Below the pieces are notes generated by a model. The model saw only the letters and a list, made by a program, of their open reading frames with translations. It did not search any database and was not told the DNA's origin. A stretch of DNA of 64,000 nt from Coprinellus micaceus. Taxonomy: Eukaryota; Basidiomycota; Agaricomycetes; Agaricales; Psathyrellaceae. The position numbers and the translations under genes are program-made. Location: NCBI GenBank assembly GCA_951394405.1, contig OX596342.1, positions 1,798,001-1,862,000 of the forward strand, given 5' to 3'. Below are positions 61,924 through 64,000 of this stretch, piece after piece (within the stretch, counting starts at the first letter, position 1; every line of letters starts with the position of its first letter).

Positions 61924-62044
61924 GGTGGCAATGAATGACTTGAGTCGTGGAGGACGGCTGAGGGAGTGGGGCTGGTGGAAAGAAGGGGCTGGTTGCTGTC
62001 GCTGCTGGGGTTGCCGGATAGCGAAGTAGCTCCACAATACCAGC

Positions 62045-62051
62045 TTTTATA
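62045..62051 (-). promoter_or_regulatory. TATA box for secreted hydrophobic protein
   Basis: TATAAAA on the minus strand, 122 nt before the ATG at 61923, consistent with a ~90-nt leader. Confidence 0.5.
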
Positions 62052-62137
62052 GCCCCACATTTCCGTGCAAGGGCTCGAAGCGCCCCTCGCGTGTCGGTGA
62101 CCCCATCGCCCGACGTCGTGATGCCACATTCCTGTAA

Positions 62138-62449
62138 TCATCGCAAACAGGAAGCACGATTATCGATGCTGGCAGTTGGCAGCAACCAGTGATGAGCATT
62201 TCCGCCACGGCCAATCCCGTTCCACAGGTACTGGCACTCCCGAACAGTATCCTGCACAACGACAAACAGCTGGTGGCTATTCGGGTTGTACGACGTGAAG
62301 ACAAGGTCGCCGTTACTGTAACCCGCGAGCCTGGGCGTTTGGACAGCGTAATCGATGCATGTGCGAATCTCAAGCGAAAGAGGTCGTACAGTTCCAGACA
62401 CCAGGTCTCGGGTTGACCCACGGGCGTATTTCGCGTTGAAGAGATCCAC
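62138..62449 (-). CDS. Hypothetical protein fragment, 3' exon only
   Basis: A 103-codon minus-strand frame beginning after an acceptor (CCCTAG) at about 62451 and running to a stop at 62138. Its composition looks protein-like (YNPNSHQLFVVVQDT, ECQYLWNGIG, HHWLLPTASID) but I do not recognise a family. An upstream exon ending ILALVC before a donor at about 62514 would join in frame, giving a possible secretion-like start, yet a stop codon sits just before it, so the 5' end is unresolved. It may be a real small secreted protein or a remnant. It ends 87 nt from the TATA box of the next gene. Confidence 0.35.
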   Translation of the reverse strand: MDLFNAKYARGSTRDLVSGTVRPLSLEIRTCIDYAVQTPRLAGYSNGDLVFTSYNPNSHQLFVVVQDTVRECQYLWNGIGRGGNAHHWLLPTASIDNRASCLR

Positions 62450-63383
62450 GCTAGGGCGGCCGAAGCGAGGACAGACCCCAAAAATCGCGAAAACAGGACG
62501 TCCAAGGTTAGTACCGACAAACCAAAGCGAGAATCTTTCATAGAATGTTCTGATCGCCTTGAAATCCCTAAAGGCCGATCATAGAATAAGCGCCAGATGG
62601 GCGCTTAAGTGAAGAGAAGGAAACCCTCGCTATGCATGAGCCAGTACGCGGGTCCGGGGAGGGCTTGCCTCTTAGAAGCCCAAGGATCAAAATTATGAAT
62701 CCCCTAGCATTCAAGTGCGTGATTTTTTGGCTTCAATGCTGGAACAAAATCGGTTCCCTCTGTTCTGGAATGCTTCTCTGCCAACCGGATTCAGAACCGC
62801 GAAGAACGACAATCTGTCGTGATCCAGTCGAGAAATGCTCAGCAGCTATGCCTAGGTTTAAGCCGAGGAAATAGACATTTAGGGAGACTCACCGGCCAAG
62901 CACGCTGGCGTCCCGCCTCGGCGAACGAATGGCGGTTCCAGGTCGACTTTCGTCTCGTTCGGAGACAGTGTACTCATAAATCTGTAGCCATAGATTGATC
63001 TTGTACTTACTTCCCTCTAGAGCATTGGTTCAAACGGTCGTCCTCGCGAGCATGGTGGAATGGGATGCGGGGAGGGGACTCTGGCGCAAACTTGAACTTG
63101 ATGCCGGGCATTGCCGCCGGAGTGCTGAGGGATTCACACGGTTGGAATGCCGAGCGCTTGCCGAGCGCCCAAATCTCGACTCGGACCTATTCCCCCGAGC
63201 GTTGGAGGGTGTGTGGTGCACTCCGTACCCAGAATGGCCAGTTACACTAGGTTTGTATTCCCCTTCTTAAATAGGGCCCATATACGATAGATGCACGGGG
63301 CGTAAGAACCGTGCAACAGGCGCCAACCCCCATATCGATGCAAGGAAAAGTTAGTTGACAGTGTATGCATTCCCCCCAATTCG
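62450..63383. other. Intergenic
   Basis: About 930 nt. Short frames only; part may be the missing 5' exon of the hypothetical gene at 62138. No repeat or RNA gene recognised. Confidence 0.4.
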
Positions 63384-64000
63384 CTACGAATCATGGTGAT
63401 CCCGCCTCTTTATTTCAATATACATCAGCATCACTACAATGAGATCCACCATATGCTGTGCCTCTGGGTATATGACGAGGGTCGCAGGAGCAGACCGTGC
63501 ACTGAAGCCTTTCGGGTTGAATTTTGCGACCTTGGTTTTAGCTTCGTCATTTAAGTAAAGCTTCGGTGTGGATAAGTGATTAGCGCTCGCATCAATGTCT
63601 AGCGCCGGAGAGGTTCTTACAGTCGGTTTCGTGCTTCCGAGATACCAGCGGTATTCTCTGCCATCTGGGCCGGTGAAGATTCGATCCCTGTGCGGCGGGC
63701 TCAGCTTCAGTGAGATAATGGCGCGAGAGGAGGGGACCATACAAAGAGAGCCATCCAGCTTTGCCTCTTCGGAAGAGGGTGTCACATCCTTCTGCCTTTC
63801 CCTTGAATGTAATGATCGAGGGGTCGAAGACGCGAAAGTCGACCTCCCCTATGCGCTCGAACTGGTCTTGCAAGTCCACCGCTAACAGGTGCATTTGTGA
63901 GCCGCGAGCCACATGAGGGGTGGTGTGAATAACCTGAAGCATTGGAACCCTTTGCGATGACCTTGTCGATGGACCCATGCCTGTTTTTGAGCTTGAACGG
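63384..64000 (-). CDS. DUF6593-type protein, third copy, 5' cut by window
   Basis: Minus-strand exons >64000-63934, 63881-63743, 63687-63621, 63560-63384. Frames and splice phases match the intact copy at 56971-57717; exon 3 has the same 67 nt. Blocks seen: FKLKNRHGSIDKV (partial start), DLQDQFERIGEVDF, DRIFTGPDGREYRWYLG, LYLNDEAKTKVAKFNPKGF, and VIYPEAQHMVDLIVVMLMYIEIKRRD at the C-terminus. The hydrophobic stretch after HMVD is conserved. The first ~25-30 codons lie outside the window. No sign of damage in the visible part. Function unknown. Confidence 0.82.

Overview
The window is nuclear DNA from a filamentous basidiomycete, most likely an Agaricomycete. Almost every gene is cut by short introns (about 48-65 nt, GT..AG) and uses very short exons. 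The protein set also fits: two FunK1-type kinases, three DUF6593-type proteins, F-box proteins, GMC (aryl-alcohol-oxidase-like) oxidoreductases and expanded cytochrome P450s. I rebuilt the genes by hand-splicing. Nearly all exon sets below sum to a multiple of three and paralogs share exon lengths, so I trust most models. There is no bacterial-style operon, CRISPR array, rRNA or convincing tRNA.

Layout. 0-6 kb: the 3' end of a GMC oxidoreductase, a complete GMC oxidoreductase and P450 no. 1, all on +. 6-13.1 kb: an alpha/beta-hydrolase lipase (-), a four-helix membrane protein (+), a class-3 lipase (-) and an F-box-like protein (+). 13.5-16.6 kb: a tandem pair of lactonase-type beta-propeller proteins (+). 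16.6-22.2 kb: gene-poor except for a GPR1/FUN34/YaaH acetate transporter homolog at 18.9-20 kb. 22.2-38.7 kb: P450 no. 2, a tandemly duplicated membrane-protein pair inside a ~3.2 kb direct duplication, GMC no. 3, a large Pro/Ser-rich membrane protein, and convergent P450 no. 3. 39.2-44.7 kb: a divergent pair, catalase (-) and ferric reductase (+), sharing a 1.1 kb promoter region with a dyad and tandem GATA sites. 45.5-56 kb: two FunK1-type kinases flanking an F-box/LRR-like protein and a UBC13-type ubiquitin-conjugating enzyme. 56-64 kb: three DUF6593-type genes (one decayed, one cut by the window edge), an F-box protein and a secreted hydrophobic protein whose mature part lacks Cys, Met and all of Phe/Tyr/Trp.

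How the genes may work together. The first 39 kb mixes H2O2-producing GMC oxidases, P450s, lipases and lactonase-like proteins. This looks like an oxidative or detoxification neighbourhood built by local duplication; no polyketide synthase, NRPS or terpene synthase is visible, so I do not call it a classical biosynthetic cluster. The catalase and ferric reductase could balance peroxide and iron. FunK1 kinases, F-box proteins and UBC13 are signalling and ubiquitin components without an evident shared pathway. I found no clearly novel multi-gene system. The most unusual items are the aromatic- and sulfur-free secreted protein, the shared catalase/ferric reductase promoter, and the microexon-bearing paralog families with traceable intron loss.
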